64,000 nucleotides of DNA from Channallabes apus (GCA_030522415.1 CM060127.1:4989707-5053706), one strand, 5' to 3'; shown: positions 41,920 to 54,340, counted from the stretch's first letter. Made by a program: numbers and translations. Notes: generated by a model not told the origin, from the letters alone.

Positions 41920-42280
41920 TGTGACGGTTAACCCCTAGAGGGCGCCTAACGCCCGTTTTTGGTTTTTGGTTTGTTTTGTAGTTTGTTTGAGTTAGAGTTT
42001 GTGAAGACTATGTTTCCCAGTTTGCCCCTCGGTCAGGTGACGTAGAAGCTCACCTGAACCGAGGGAAGTTAATGAGTTTAAGGTGTTTTATGTTTAGTAT
42101 AAATAGCCTGGCTGAAGTTCAGTCAGGCGTCTAGCTTTTGTTGTAGTTATACTTAGTTTGTGTTGGATGTTATGCCTTCTAATCTCAATAAAAGGACTTT
42201 AATGAACCGTCAGCTCGCCTCCTCTGCGATCATGTCACACACACACACCCGACACAGACATCGCCGTAAAGGTCATGACA
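41920..42280 (+). mobile_element. Solo LTR, 361 bp, with GTAAA duplication
   Basis: TGTGACGGTTAACCCC to GGTCATGACA, flanked by GTAAA at 41915-41919 and 42281-42285. It contains a TATA-like AGTATAAATAG (42097) and CTCAATAAAAGG (42184). It is probably the product of LTR-LTR recombination. It lies in the 3' region of the GVIN gene in the same orientation. Confidence 0.9.
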
Positions 42281-42600
42281 GTAAAGGTGTCACATGTGAA
42301 TGCAATTATTCTGTGTGTACAAAATGTACAAGATATTATGAATGCACAAGGGTATGAGGAAGATGAAGATAAACCAGTTCAGTAGGGAAACTGCATTGTC
42401 TAAAAATATTTTTTTTTTTAAATTAATTTAAGGAAATATGGGATTTATGGATCAGTGAACTGTGTATAGGTGGCTTCAAAATTCCAGTTTTACTTCCTGA
42501 TGTTTACATCTAGACATTAGAAAATGGGCAACATGGAACACTTGACAGTTATTTGATCAATGAGATAAATGCTTTTCATTAAGCAATGACTTTGTTAAAA

Positions 42601-44580
42601 TCTCATATTCAATTCAATTCAGTTTTATTTGTATAGCGCTTTTAACAATTGACATTGTCTCAAAACAGCTTTACACAATCAAAAGAATTATTTAAGTTTG
42701 TATGGAATGTGAATGTGTATGAATCAAAAATGTTCAGATAGTCCCTGGTGAGCAAGCCCGAGGGCGACAGTGGCAAGGAAAAACTCCCTGAGATGGTAAT
42801 AGGAAGAAACCTTGAGAGGAACCAGACTCAACAGGGAACCCATCCTCATCTGGGTGAAACAGATAGCAGGAAATGATCTGCATTTATACAGTGTTAAGTG
42901 TTAGGTTCAGCTATAATAGTTGATGTTAATTGATGTTAAAATGGATTCCAGTAGTTATTGGAGACTCAGATAGACTTGTAGAAAGTTCCAGTCCTGAACT
43001 ATCGAATTGTCAATTCCTTAGAGAAACAGCTGACAACACCTGTCGAGGCCAGAACCGTCTTCTAAGTAGAGAGAATCATCCCCAGACACCAGATGCATCC
43101 CAAAGAGACACACGGGGCATCCATGCGACGAGACCTCCAACCAGAAACGGGGCACCAGGATGGATCAGACAGGTCCGGAGGGCAGAGGGAGTCTGGATCA
43201 CTGGCAGCTATGACAGCATAACTAAAAGGGAGAGCCAGAAGGAAACACAAACATGAGGGCTCCCTGAGATATAAAGCAAACAATCACCTCACAGTCAACA
43301 AACCTGAGTGATCAAATGAGAGTGGGGAAGACAGCATCTAAACATACCAGTTCACCATAATACTCTACGTCCATGAGTTCCCCAGATCCCCTCCTTTACC
43401 TATGGCAAATCTATTTATAAAAATGCTTGGCTAAATAAATAGGTTTTTAGCCTAGACTTAAACACTATTTGGAAGACTATTCCATAATTTTGGGGCTTTG
43501 TGAGAAAAAGCTCTGCCCCCAGCTGTAGTTTTCATAATACGCGGTACTGACAAGCAGCCTGCATCCTTTGACCGAAGTAGGCATGACGGATCGTAAGACA
43601 CTAGCAGTACGCTCAGATACTGCGGCGTGAGACCATTTAATCCTTTATATGTCAAGAGTAGTATTTTAAAATCAATGCGAAATTTCACAGGGAGCCAATG
43701 CAGTGAAGATAGGATAGGGATGATGTGCTCATATCTTCTGTTTCTAGTGAGGACTCTCGCTGCTGCATTCTGGACTAGCTGAAGCTTGTTTATGCACCTA
43801 ACAGAACAACCAGACAGTAAGGCATTACAATAGTCCAACCTAGAAGTGATAAAAGCATGAACTAGTTTTTCTGCATCGTTTACCAACAATATATTTCTTA
43901 TCTTGGCAATATTTCTGAGGTGAAAGAATGCTATCCTGGTGATATTATCTACATGAGCTTCAAATGAAAGGCTAGAATCTATAATCACGCCGAGGTCTTT
44001 TACTGTTGCACTTGATGGAACAGAAAGGCCATCTAAAGTTACGGTGTGATCTAAGATTTTACTTCTAGCTGTATGCGGTCCTATGACTAGAACTTCTGTC
44101 TTATCCGGATTAAGCAGAAGGAAGTTAATTAGCATCCAATTTCTTATGTCCTGCACACATTGCTCAACTTTAGTAAGCTGGTTTTTCTCATCAGGTTTTT
44201 TTTAGACGTCAGCATAACAATGAAAACTAATACCATGCTTACGGATTATGTTGCCCAGAGGAAGCATGTAAAGGGAGAAAAGCAGTAGGCCTAAAACTGG
44301 ACCCTGCGGAACGCCAAACTCCACTAGAGAACATGCAGAATAATCACCCTTTAAGTCTACATACTGATAACGATCAGTCAAATAGGATCTGAGCCAGGAG
44401 AGGGCTGTACCCTTAATTCCTACTACATTTTCTAATCTGTGAAGAAGAATAGCATGATCAATGGTGTCAAAAGCTGGCCTGAGGTCGAGTAATACAAGCA
44501 TAGTTACCCAACCTTGATCAGAGGCCAATAGGAGGTCATTTACTACTTTAACGAGTGCTGTTTCTGTGATACAGATTTCA
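42601..44580 (-). mobile_element. Rex1/Babar LINE, 5'-truncated
   Basis: The 3' tail lies at the left (AATTGAATTG-type tail at 42608, AAAGCGCTATACAAATAAAA), followed by a long 3' untranslated region (42640-43450) and RT coding sequence to 44528. The matching 3' region is repeated at 11091-11881, 21453-22182, 31709-33618 and 60030-60233. Confidence 0.9.
43458..44528 (-). pseudogene. Rex1 LINE reverse transcriptase, truncated
   Basis: 44528-44202: LLDLRPAFDTIDHAILLHRL, a GVPQGPVLG block and FSLYMLPLGNIIRKHG, ending in HCYAD where the YADD active site is cut by a stop and a deletion. 44156-43458: the thumb and C-terminal part (WMLINFLLLNPDKTEVLVIG ... WNSLPNSV), 232 codons, open. The N-terminal endonuclease and the first RT blocks are missing. 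It cannot copy RNA. Confidence 0.9.
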
Positions 44581-45440
44581 TATCATATTCTAAAGTATAA
44601 CTCTAAACATCAAGAGATTAATCAATTACCAGCTCTAATCATTTAGAGAATTCTTTAGTTGCTTGTATGCAATTTTTATTTTTTGCACTGAAATCCTCTG
44701 AGAATAAAAAAAAATATATAATAATAAATTAATTATTATGGTCTGAACACCAAGGGTTTTTTAAAAATGGTTTTTAGTGTAATTATTATTATTAGTAGTA
44801 GTATTAGTAGTAGTATTGTTGCTGTTGCTGTTTTGATTAATTTGCTTAAGACCTTGCAATTCACATGAGGTTATTGATTTTGTTTTCTATCATCTGGATG
44901 GAGCAGGCAGGCCTAATAAATAACCATTTTAATGGTGACAATTAAGCAGATTAATATCAAATTTGGTCAGTGTGAATATGACCTGTGATGTACTTTAAAA
45001 AGGAGGCGTATCATTCCTCTAACAACAACATCTTTTTTACCTGATAATATTAAATACCGGATTTATTTTCTTACCCAATTTCTTACTAGCTATATATATC
45101 CATGTCCTCTTCTGTCATCTTTTGTATCTTATTTTATAATGTCTGCATCACTATGAATTATAACAGCTGATATATCTATTCCAAATTGTGCACAGGAAAT
45201 AGGTGTCAAATTAAACTCTATTAGTTTATCTGCAGTTTTATTCTAAATGATTGTGATTTTTGATATTCACATGCCAAGTCATTAAAGTGGATGTGTTATT
45301 GAATGGTAATGATAAATGTAATAGAAAGTGCTCTTTTATTTGAATCCTGGGACTTTTCTTTTTAAATTAGAGGTAAAGTGGTAAAACTTAAAAAAAATTA
45401 AAAGAGCTCTAAAGGGAGGTAGTGAGTCTAATGGTTTCGT
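44581..45440. other. AT-rich sequence, no gene seen
   Basis: Simple repeats such as ATTATTATTAGTAGTAG (44780-44815) and nothing recognisable. Confidence 0.6.
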
Positions 45441-46322
45441 GGGCCCGTATTCATAATGCTTCTTAGAATTCTCTCAGAGAGCTCATATCTTAGCTTAAAA
45501 AGTTCTAGCTGGGAGTCTTAAACTAAAAGTGAATTAGAAAAACGTCTTAGAGCAACTCTGAGGAAGGAAAGTACAAAATACTTTATCTTCGTGAGGGGGT
45601 GTGGTTGACCCCGTTGCTAGGGATGATGCAGCAATTCAAGGACTGTGATTGGTTGATAAAAAAATAACCTCTGACCTCTGTAAAGGTCTTGAAATGTGCT
45701 CTTTGTGGAAAATAGAATATATGATAATAGAACAGTGAAATCATAATGTTTGCATATGAAGAAACTGTATATGTTAATATAAATATCTTAAAGATAATTA
45801 AACAGCCAAATGTTTAAAATGTGTCTACTTTTGAAGCAACCGATTTCCACACAGTAGTTACTGTATTTATTTTCTTACATTTATTTATCATACTGATTTT
45901 ATTACCTTCAATCCCTTTCAGATTGATGGAAGCAAAATAACAAAAATGATTTTACAGTTTACACGATTGCAGGACAGTTACACTTTTGGATGGTATGTAG
46001 CCAACAATCCAATCGAGATGGAAGGAAGTAAAAGAACAAGAAAACCGAATTGGACAGAAGAGCAGTGTTTACTTTAAGCTTTACATTTAGTGTTTGGAGA
46101 ATATTTCTTCTTTCCACCATTTTGTCTTCTGCTATAGAAACTCTTAAGCCTCTTAAAAGTCCTCCTCTCTACTCTTAACCATTTCTACCTTAGGAGCTGG
46201 TTTTAGGGATAAGATGTTTTGTGAATCATTTTTATCTTTACTAAGATTTTGTCCTAAATTTTCTCAGAATTTTGTCAATAGGAGCAACTTTTAGGCTAAA
46301 GAAGCTTTGTGAATACGGGCCC
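45441..46322. mobile_element. MITE with GGGCCCGTATTCA ends
   Basis: GGGCCCGTATTCATAATGCTTC is mirrored by GAAGCTTTGTGAATACGGGCCC. 882 bp, with internal CTCTTAAG-rich and GAGCTCAT-like subterminal motifs. No transposase. Target duplication unclear; superfamily not assigned. Confidence 0.8.
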
Positions 46323-46671
46323 TGGTCTACATACTATACAGACTGTTTGTTTAGTGAAATAAAAAATATATTGTAACTCACAGCATAATAAAAATTACAA
46401 AAAGCAAAAATGTTTTTGCAGTTTTATTAGTCTCACCACTCACACACAATTGCACTGACCATCAGTAGCCCCTGCATAACGCCTGACCAATAAGAGAAGA
46501 GATTATTTATTATGGATAATTTCTAATAAAAATCAGACCCAAATTTATCACAAGGTAAATAAGGAGACAGAAGTCTCACTCTAGCATACAAAGACAGAGA
46601 GAGAGACACACACATTGGTTAGAGAAACTGATTAATAATACAACACAAGTAGGTTTTAGGTCTGCCTGTTT

Positions 46672-47103
46672 CAGAGGTGTCAAGTAGAAATTTTGGGTAT
46701 CTATACGTTACTGGAGTAATTATTTTTCAGCCGACTTTTTACTTCTACTCCTTACATTTTCACGCAATTATCTGTACTTTCTATTATATTTCAGCTTGTC
46801 ATTTAAAAAACAAACAAACAAAAACATCCAGATAAATCGCGCCATCCAGATTGAGCGAATTTGATTGTGGTTGGATGAGATAAACATACCATTCCGACAC
46901 CCTGTTGGTTGGTACGCGATCCATCGCACCTGCACATGACGTCACATCACACAATCCAGCAAGGACGTTTGAATAAAATAGCAGTTTCGGTTGATAAGGT
47001 TGTGATAAGTAGACGAAGATGTCCATGATGGAGACTCAAGATTCGAGCGAAATGTCACAACCAGCACCAGCGAGGAAGGTAACAGCACCAGTAAGGTAAC
47101 AGG

Positions 47104-47155
<52 letters not shown>

Positions 47156-47393
47156 CTTTTTTTTATTTTTTATTAATTACTTGGATGAATCATTCACTCT
47201 GACAGCACTAATGTTTATTGTAGACAACCATACAAGGGTAATTGTTACTAAGCCTGCCCTGGGTACACTAATTTTCTTGCATGTTGCCCTCACAGATTCC
47301 TGCAGCTAAGCTTGGATGTACATTTACATTCCAATAATGACATGCCTCTGAAGTTGGACTTTTTGCACCATTAAAATACTTATAGGCAACTAG
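46672..47393. mobile_element. Tol2-like hAT, second copy, left part
   Basis: It starts CAGAGGTGTCAAGTAGAAAT and is the reverse complement of 4844-5243 and of parts of 8093-12123. An exon-like start ATGTCCATGATGGAGACTC at 47021 (MSMMETQDSSEMSQ) precedes a splice-donor-like AAGGTAACA. Interrupted at 47393 by the endogenous retrovirus; it resumes at 56147. Confidence 0.8.
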
Positions 47394-47736
47394 TATGGGA
47401 GAAATTTTTATTTGATTTCATTTGATTTTACTTACTTTTGGGGGGTTAGAAGATACCTTATCAGTATAAAATCGTGGATGTGTGTGTAAGCTGGGACATA
47501 GGCTTCTTTGTGTGCATTGCATATAGGAAACCCAAGCTTTACATTGGGGGGGCTAAAGACGGCCCTTTAATGAAACCCAGATGTTGGAGAGAGGAGGGGC
47601 AGGCACTGCATATGTACTATAACGCAGATCAAGAGAATTCAGTTGCTCCACGGACACAGCTCCGGCCTTGTTGTTTGATAATTAAGGTCGTAATCTTCTG
47701 TAAGCAAAGCCCGACTCTGAGTATTTTTCCACAACA
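47394..47736 (+). repeat. ERV 5' LTR
   Basis: TATGGGAGAAATTTTTATTT to TTTTTCCACAACA, 343 bp. About 97 percent like the 3' LTR by eye (for example a one-base deletion in ACCCAG/ACCAG, and GATAATTAAGG/GATAATAAAGG). The 3' LTR has the intact AATAAA where the 5' LTR has AATTAA. The divergence indicates an old insertion. Confidence 0.93.
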
Positions 47737-47739
47737 TAA

Positions 47740-47758
47740 ATGGCGCTGCGAGCAGGGT
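47740..47758 (+). other. ERV primer-binding site, tRNA-Ser-like
   Basis: TGGCGCTGCGAGCAGGGT follows the LTR after a few bases. By memory it complements the 3' end of vertebrate tRNA-Ser (TGA) at 17 of 18 positions. The tRNA identity is inferred. Confidence 0.55.
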
Positions 47759-48161
47759 GGAAAAAGGGCAAAGGTGACTGACCGACGTGAGCTTCCTTGG
47801 TCGGCAACACAAACAGGTGGCCACTTACAAAGGTAAGCAACTTTTGCTTATATACTTAGGTTGTGTTGTTGGCTGAGGATCACCCATGATGGTAAGGACA
47901 CCTAATAAAGGCCTCTCCAACTCAAGTAATTTAAAATGGGCTTTGTTTCCAGAAGAGAATGCATGCATCAGATTACTAACAGTTGTACTGATAGTGAATT
48001 GAGAAGATAAGCATTGCATTGGTCTGGGTGTTGTCAAGTGGGCATTGATTGATGGCAACAGTAACAGACGGTATGAGGAAGCGCATTTGAGTGTCTATTT
48101 GTTTTGTCAAGTGGGCTTTGAGAGATGACAGGACAGGAAAAAGGTAGATAATCTCGATATT

Positions 48162-48541
48162 ATTCATTCATTCATTCATTCTCTATACCGCTTAATCCTG
48201 TGTTCAGGGTCGCGGGGGACCTGGAGCCTATCTCAGGAGACTTCGGGCACTAGGCGGGGTACACCCTGGACAGGGTGCCAATCCATCGCAGGGCACACAC
48301 ACATACACACACTCACACACCCATTCACACACTACGGGCAATTTAGGAACGCCAATTAGCCTAATCTGCATATCTTTGGACTGTGGGAGGAAACCGGAGT
48401 ACCCGGAGGAAACCCACCAAGCACGGGGAGAACATGCAAACTCCATGCACACAGAGACGGGAATCGAGCCTGGCCGGGGAATCGAACCCGGACCCTGGAG
48501 GTGCAAGGCGACAGTGCTAACCACTACACCACCGCGCCGCC
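48162..48541 (-). mobile_element. tRNA-derived SINE, copy 2
   Basis: Same SINE as 601-977. Flanked by a perfect duplication ATCTCGATATT (48151-48161 and 48542-48552), so it inserted into the retroviral leader after integration. ORFs on both strands are shadows of the SINE. Confidence 0.93.
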
Positions 48542-48675
48542 ATCTCGATATTAATTTGTACTCATTGTCAAGTGGGCCTTGATTGGATGGCATGAGTAGT
48601 GCAGCAAGTTAATAAGGAATTGCGCTTAATTAGTTATATTGCTTGTGTAAGGTTACCCAGCAATTAATAAAAAAT

Positions 48676-48980
48676 ACCTTTTTGTATGAGGAACATACTG
48701 TTGTATGTCATAAGCATTTTTGTAGCCACCGTAAATGTTATATGGTATGAGGTTTGGTGGTAATTAATTAATACCCTTCGTATGTGGAATGTACACTTGT
48801 ACATCATAAGAAATCACCCCTTATGTTTTATTAGTATGAGTTACAGGGGTAATTAATATACCCATCGTATAAGGAATGTACAATTGTACATCATAAGAAA
48901 TCACCATTTATGTTTTATTTATATGAGTGACAGGGGTAATGAATATCCTTCGTATGTGGAGCACTATTTTGTGCCATTAA
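48676..48980 (+). repeat. Four repeat units with hairpins in ERV leader
   Basis: Units spaced 86-97 bp share CTTCGTATGTGGA then a hairpin, CATAAGAAATCAC and GTATGAGTTACAGGGGTAAT. Hairpins: ACATAC/GTATGT (48693-48708), ATGTACA/TGTACAT (48789-48804), the palindrome ATGTACAATTGTACAT (48876-48891), and GGAGCAC/GTGCC (48958-48975). Stem sequences change while pairing is kept. It lies between primer site and gag, where retroviruses keep packaging and dimerisation signals. Confidence 0.8.
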
Positions 48981-49065
48981 GTTGAATGCAATTGCAATTG
49001 TTTGTGTCTAATTGATGTTGTGTCTATCTGTTTCTGTCTGAGTGTATGAGAGCTCTATGTTCGCC

Positions 49066-49067
49066 TA

Positions 49068-49115
<48 letters not shown>
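49066..49115. repeat. GT/GA microsatellite
   Basis: (GT)n then (GA)n in the ERV leader. Confidence 0.95.
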
Positions 49116-49118
<3 letters not shown>

Positions 49119-50115
49119 GTTGAATGAGAACCATAAGCTCTGTGTTCTGTGAACAGGGCTGGACCTCCCGAGGGAATTGTGTGTGCAACCCTCAGAGGGG
49201 GGGCAGCTTGCTGCCAGACCAGAGACGTGTGTGTGTGAATGAGCCCTATTTAAGTAATAGCTAGCCTAATAATTAAATAGATAAATATTAATCAATAAAG
49301 GGACACGTGTGAGTGGAAAAATGAGCCCTTTTAGCAGGGGGACAAGTATGAAAAGAATAAGCCCAATTTTCTAGGAAAAGAGGGATAAAGTCTGAATGGC
49401 CTTTAGGCCTCTGAATAAATAAAAAATAAATAAATAGTGTGGAGTGGTGAATGTGTATGAACCCCATATTAATATTGTGGCATTACACACTTATTGATGA
49501 AAGTGTTCACGGTGCATAAAAGCACTGTGCTTTTTGGCAAGTGGTAATCTGAAAATAGTGAAGTGATGTAGATTCAGGAGTGATTATCATTGATGAGCCT
49601 TGGTAAGTAGAGGTGGATACTTCTGTGATTCTAAAAGAGTGTATATTGTTGTAAGTAAATTTAGCCATTAAGTAAAAATTAAAAAGGCACAAAATTTTAA
49701 AATAAATATCTAAGTGGTGACATAAGCTAAAGCATAATGGCAGCCTCTCCGGTGGAGACTTTAGTGCCAAAGCATCCTTTGTGTGAAGATCTCATCACTA
49801 AGACCTCCAATAAGTAGCAAAAGAGGACCAAAGATATGATTACAAGATGACCAAAGGAGGGGACATTTGATTTAGCACTGTGTTCTGAGATGGACACCTT
49901 GATAAAAAATTATAAAGCGGCGGCCAGAGAGAGAAAGCATGTCTAGAGAAGTTGAAAAGACAGCAGGAAAGAGTGGTCCTAGCTTTGTTTAAGAAAGTAT
50001 AAGTAAAGTTGGTAAGAAAGTCAGGAAGTGAGGCCGAAGTAGCGAGAGAGAAGTTAGTTACACCTCCCCCATACAGTAGGTACAGGAAGACAGTCGAATT
50101 CCTAAGCGTAAGGGA

Positions 50116-50551
50116 ATGGGGGAAGGTTCTGGTGAGACGGAGAAGGAATGTTATGCAGAGAGGTATAAGAAAGTGGGGGTAGATTTACAGAGAGTGGAAA
50201 AGCTATGTGGAGAGAAGGATGTAGAGGAACAGGAGGGGGTGCAGACATGGGGAGAGAGGTCAGACAGAAGCACTAAAACACCATTAAAAAGTCAAATAGC
50301 TACACCATTAAAGACTGGACATAGATCTTTGTACAGTAGAGAGGATGGAGGTGAAGAGGATTTGTTATTTAATATGGGCAGTTCCACAATTCCCAATTTT
50401 AATTAAAGGTGGGGCATGGGCAATTCAAGGACTCGAGGGTGTTGTCGACCACCTCCCCAGCATTCAACGAGGGTGCAGGGACATGGTCTTAAATGAGCAT
50501 AAGACTTTGTGGAGACGAAAAAACATGCTTCTGACTCGAGTGAGGCTGTAA
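50116..50551 (+). pseudogene. ERV gag remnant
   Basis: Two overlapping frames: 50116-50406, charged (RVEKLCGEKDVEEQEG), then 50380-50551 with WAIQGLEGVVDHLPSIQRG, resembling the start of a retroviral capsid domain. A frameshift joins them near 50400. The rest of gag is unrecognisable. Gag would form the particle core. Confidence 0.5.
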
Positions 50552-51017
50552 ATACATACCACATGGATGGACTGTCTTTGAGGCTTTGAGGCTGTTGTAT
50601 GGCAGGCCTTGCATGCAGAGTGTTGACCCAAGGACATTAAAGGGTGACCTGGAGGCAGTTACAGCTTGAAAACCTTACAGAGCGAACCAAGAAAAAAGCT
50701 CAAGCTACTCTGATTACCAGAAAAAACAGAGAGGGCCACAAGCAATTCTTCATCAAAAATCCAGCCAGCTTCAGTCAGTGATGACATCACCAGCAGCATT
50801 TTCTCCAAACTCAAGCCAGATGCCTGCGTCTGTCACCAACGTTTTCACTCCAAGGTCAGGGAAGAGAGAGTGGATGGATTAAATTGCCTCGCATAGCCAT
50901 TGCCCGGCCCCGAGGGATGGGGGGGGGGGGGGGAGACAACATCCCAGGTCCGATAAGTCATGCCTCTCACATCTGGAAAAGTTTGCCAGAACCGTAAGAT
51001 TCTCGGGAAGAAAGAAG

Positions 51018-51215
51018 TTGTTACTACAACCCAACAATAAGAGTGTGACTATACCTGTATTATTCTCAAGTCATACACAAGTTAATTTACTAGGAAGAGA
51101 ATCATTAGGTGAATTAGGACTGAAAATATGGTGTTCTCCAGAAGGTGTGTATGTTGAACATAAATTCCTGAAGCACAATTACCCTGTCAGACTTTCACTG
51201 TACAATGATGTATGA
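51018..51215 (+). pseudogene. ERV protease end
   Basis: VNLLGRESLGELGLKIWCSP matches the C-terminal block (LLGRxxL) of retroviral aspartic proteases. The active-site DTG block is not seen upstream. Broken. Confidence 0.55.
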
Positions 51216-51739
51216 CCCATCACAACACATCATCATAGGCCGGCAAGGAGCAGCTATCAGTGTAGAGGAGTGTGATTTTGTAAAAAGGTGGTTCAATGTA
51301 ACTGATTCTGTTCTTTAGATGACATTGTACATTATGTACTGCAGGATAGAACTGCAGCTCATAGGATTTATGTTGATTTTCATTCTGCAGATAAAACCTG
51401 TGTAAAAATCTTGTGTGGTAATAAATTGATTCGTACTTCTTAAAGAAGTTGTAGTTAGCCACAAGTCACAAACACAAATGGCATCAGCATCTGAAATCGA
51501 CTGTGGGAAATTAGCTATATAGGCAAATGGATAGTCAAGTCCCATCTGAATTATAGTCTAAACATGATACAGATGTAGGTCTACTTAAATCAGCCAGCCA
51601 ACTATAAGTACAACGTAAACCAGATGTAGAACCGCCCAAAGTAAGACAATATGCTTTACGACCTGAGGCAAAAGCGGGTATATAGAACACTATTGAAGGC
51701 CTTGTAAAAGCATCTGTGCTAAAAGAGACCAGTTGTTGC

Positions 51740-52480
51740 AATACTCCTATTTTTCCCAGTGATTAAGCCAGGTACAAATAAATGGCATCATGTGCATGAT
51801 TTACATGCAGTTAATAGTAAAACAGGAAAGTATCCAGCAGAAGTTCCAAATCCACACACACTGCTGACTAATGTCCCTCCCTAAGTCAAATATTTTATTG
51901 TAATGATATTTGTTCAAGCCTTCTTCAGTGTTCAAATGGCAGAAAAGAGTAACTACTGCATTTATTTGAATTTACAAGTGCAAGTTGACAAAATAGATAC
52001 CAAAAATGCCACGGTGGTTCAAACATTCACTGTATATATTCAATCAGAGGTGGAAGCTGATTTAGGAGGTTAAAGGATAGAAGATAGCCTGGGTCAGCAT
52101 ATGGGTGACGATTTAATATGACTATCATCATTAGAAACATGCCAGAATGATTCCATTAAGGTACACCGTAAGCTAGTAAGGAGGTCATAAAATGTCATAA
52201 ACTAAAGTACAATACTGTAAGCCTCAAGATAAATTGTTAAGGTTACTAATTTCACATGATACGACAGCCGTAGTATATAATTAGAAGGCATAAGTAAGGC
52301 ACCAGTGTCACAGCCGATAAACAGTGATGGCTTTCTAGGGTTAACAGGTTTCATGCTGACTGGAGTGAGGAATATGCAGGAAAAAAACAGCTCCACTAAG
52401 GGAGATAATAATGAGAAAAGAAGAACTGCAAGATCTAAGTGCTCCCTTAAAATAGAACACAGATATACTGCTAGCATTTG
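51740..52480 (+). pseudogene. ERV reverse transcriptase, fragments
   Basis: Fingers-region sequence around 51765-51890 (a VIKPGTN block, then HVHDLHAVNS and VPNPHTLLTNVPP) has the class I retroviral pattern. Later blocks are cut by stops and frame changes and the YxDD active site was not found intact. Described only; it is inactive as it stands. Confidence 0.65.
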
Positions 52481-53330
52481 AATCCATCAAAAAGAAATGC
52501 AGACTGCACCTACTTTAGGTATACAGTACCTGATTATAGCAATCCGTTCTATCGGTATGTAGTGAACCAAGCTGATGGATCTACCTCAGCTATACTGATG
52601 CAGGAAACTTGCAGTGATAGGAAAAACCAGTCCCTAGCTTACTACAGCACTAAGCTAGATAATATAATTCAAGGTGACCCAACATGCTACCAACAGGGTT
52701 TATAGTTGTACATTATACATATAGAAAAGCATCTTCATTGACAACAGGTTACCGATAGATTGTATAAATTGATAAAACAAGGGGAAGGTGTTCTAACCCA
52801 AGCTCGCCTCCAAGCATATTCTTCACTGCTCACATATCCCGACATTAATATAAAGCGATGTGACACAGTTAATCCAGCTAACTTAATCACTTAAACCTAT
52901 AAAGGAGTGACTCATAGTTTTGTGGCGAACTCATTGGCATTTACTAGGTTATGACCTGATCTTGAATCTAAGCCTATAGCTTAAGCGGAAGTGACTTATT
53001 TTGTTGATGGATCTAGTTTAGAGACCAGGTAGAAAGTCACACAGGGTATTCAGTAGTGATGAAGGATGGAGAAGATTTTAAACCTATCCTATCTCAGCAT
53101 TGTACACAACCGTGTTCAGCTCAGTTAGCTGAGTTGAAATTGCTCACCGCTGCTTGTCAATTAGCCAAAGGTCTAGTGGCAAATATTTTTACAGATTCAG
53201 CCTATTCCATGGTGTATGTCATCTGTTTGGAACCGTATGGAAGCAAAGGTTTAAAAAGCATGAAGGAACTCCCATTAAAAGTGCTGAACAGATAAGTAAA
53301 CTAATGTCTGCTCTGATGCTACCAAGATGA
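52478..53330 (+). pseudogene. ERV RT connection and RNase H, fragments
   Basis: 52478-52705 encodes a connection-type block (NQADGSTSAILMQ ... LAYYSTKLDNI). 53005-53295 has TYFVDGSS and AQLAELKLLTAACQLAKG with IFTDSAYS, matching the first Asp, Glu and second Asp regions of RNase H. Stops separate the parts. Confidence 0.7.
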
Positions 53331-53529
53331 TTGACTTTCATTAAATGTCAGACCCGTAAAAAAGGGAAATGACTGTGTTGCTAAAGGTAACAACATGGCA
53401 GATTTAGAAATGAAGCGTGCATCAAAATGGCAACTAGCTGTGCAAGCGCCCATAGTCCTTATAGAACCACAGCCTCAGTAAGAGGATATCATTTGGACTC
53501 AACATCAAGCAGGTCCGTACGAGCGCTCG

Positions 53530-53796
53530 ATGTGGCTCCAGAGGGGAGCGCATAAGGACGCACAGGGTATTTGGTGTCCACATGAAGGTCTGATTATAGC
53601 ACCCATAGCACTGGTGAATATTTCTGGTTTAAATGCTCATGGACTGGGCCATTGTGCAAGAAGACAGGTTGTGAGAAAAATCAGGCAACATGGGTATTGG
53701 ACTTCATATCTGCATGCTATGGTTGAAGAGTTCCTAGCTTCATGGGAGATATGTGCTATGCGTAATGTCAGGAAGGAAACAGCGACACCTATAGGC

Positions 53797-53843
<47 letters not shown>

Positions 53844-54340
53844 ACCGGTACCAGAATGACCATTTAATCACTTAGTGGTGAACTATGTGGGTAGGATAAA
53901 GTAGTGTTCTGGGCGAAAGATACATGCTTGTAATAACTGACATATTTAGTAGATGAGTAAAAGCAATAATATCTGCAGATGAAGAGTAAGGAACAGTTAT
54001 CAAATCGTAAGGGAAGTGATATCTAGATTTGAAATTCCATCAGAGAGGAGTTCCGACAATGGATCAGTATTCATTCAGAAAATGTAAGACAGGTGCTGCA
54101 ACGGTTGGGGAAAAGCTAAGATTTGTGGATGTCCACAGTCCCAGGGGAAGGTAGAGAGTGTAAATGGTAATCTCAAAGCCAAGGTTAATAATAATTGTAG
54201 TAGTACAATGCTTAACTGGGTTTTAACTGATGCTGTACCAATGAGCTAACAAGCATGCAACCTAACACAAATACACATCTAACCCCGCATGGAATGCTTA
54301 CGGGTCGACCCATGCCTGTGCCATTCTGTAGAAGCCATAT
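53530..54340 (+). pseudogene. ERV integrase zinc region and core, fragments
   Basis: 53530-53780: GLNAHGLGHCARRQVVRKI then SWEICAMRNVRK, a degenerate His-His-Cys-Cys zinc domain (one His is replaced and spacing is altered). A (CA)n microsatellite (53803-53841) follows. The core blocks near 53930-54110 are recognisable (VITDIF and a SDNGSVF block) but broken by stops. Confidence 0.65.
53803..53841. repeat. CA microsatellite in ERV integrase
   Basis: (CA)n expansion between integrase domains. Confidence 0.95.

Noticed and set aside
42930..43256. 108-codon ORF on the plus strand
   Set aside because: Lies in the 3' untranslated region of the Rex1 LINE, antisense to it, and is repeated with the LINE tail elsewhere.
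47474..47836. 120-codon ORF (MDVCVSWDIG...) repeated at 55881
   Set aside because: Lies in the ERV LTRs and primer-site region; present twice only because the LTR is repeated.
48676..48980. Regularly spaced repeats that could suggest a CRISPR array
   Set aside because: Only four diverged units of about 90 bp inside a vertebrate endogenous retrovirus; no unique spacers or cas genes.
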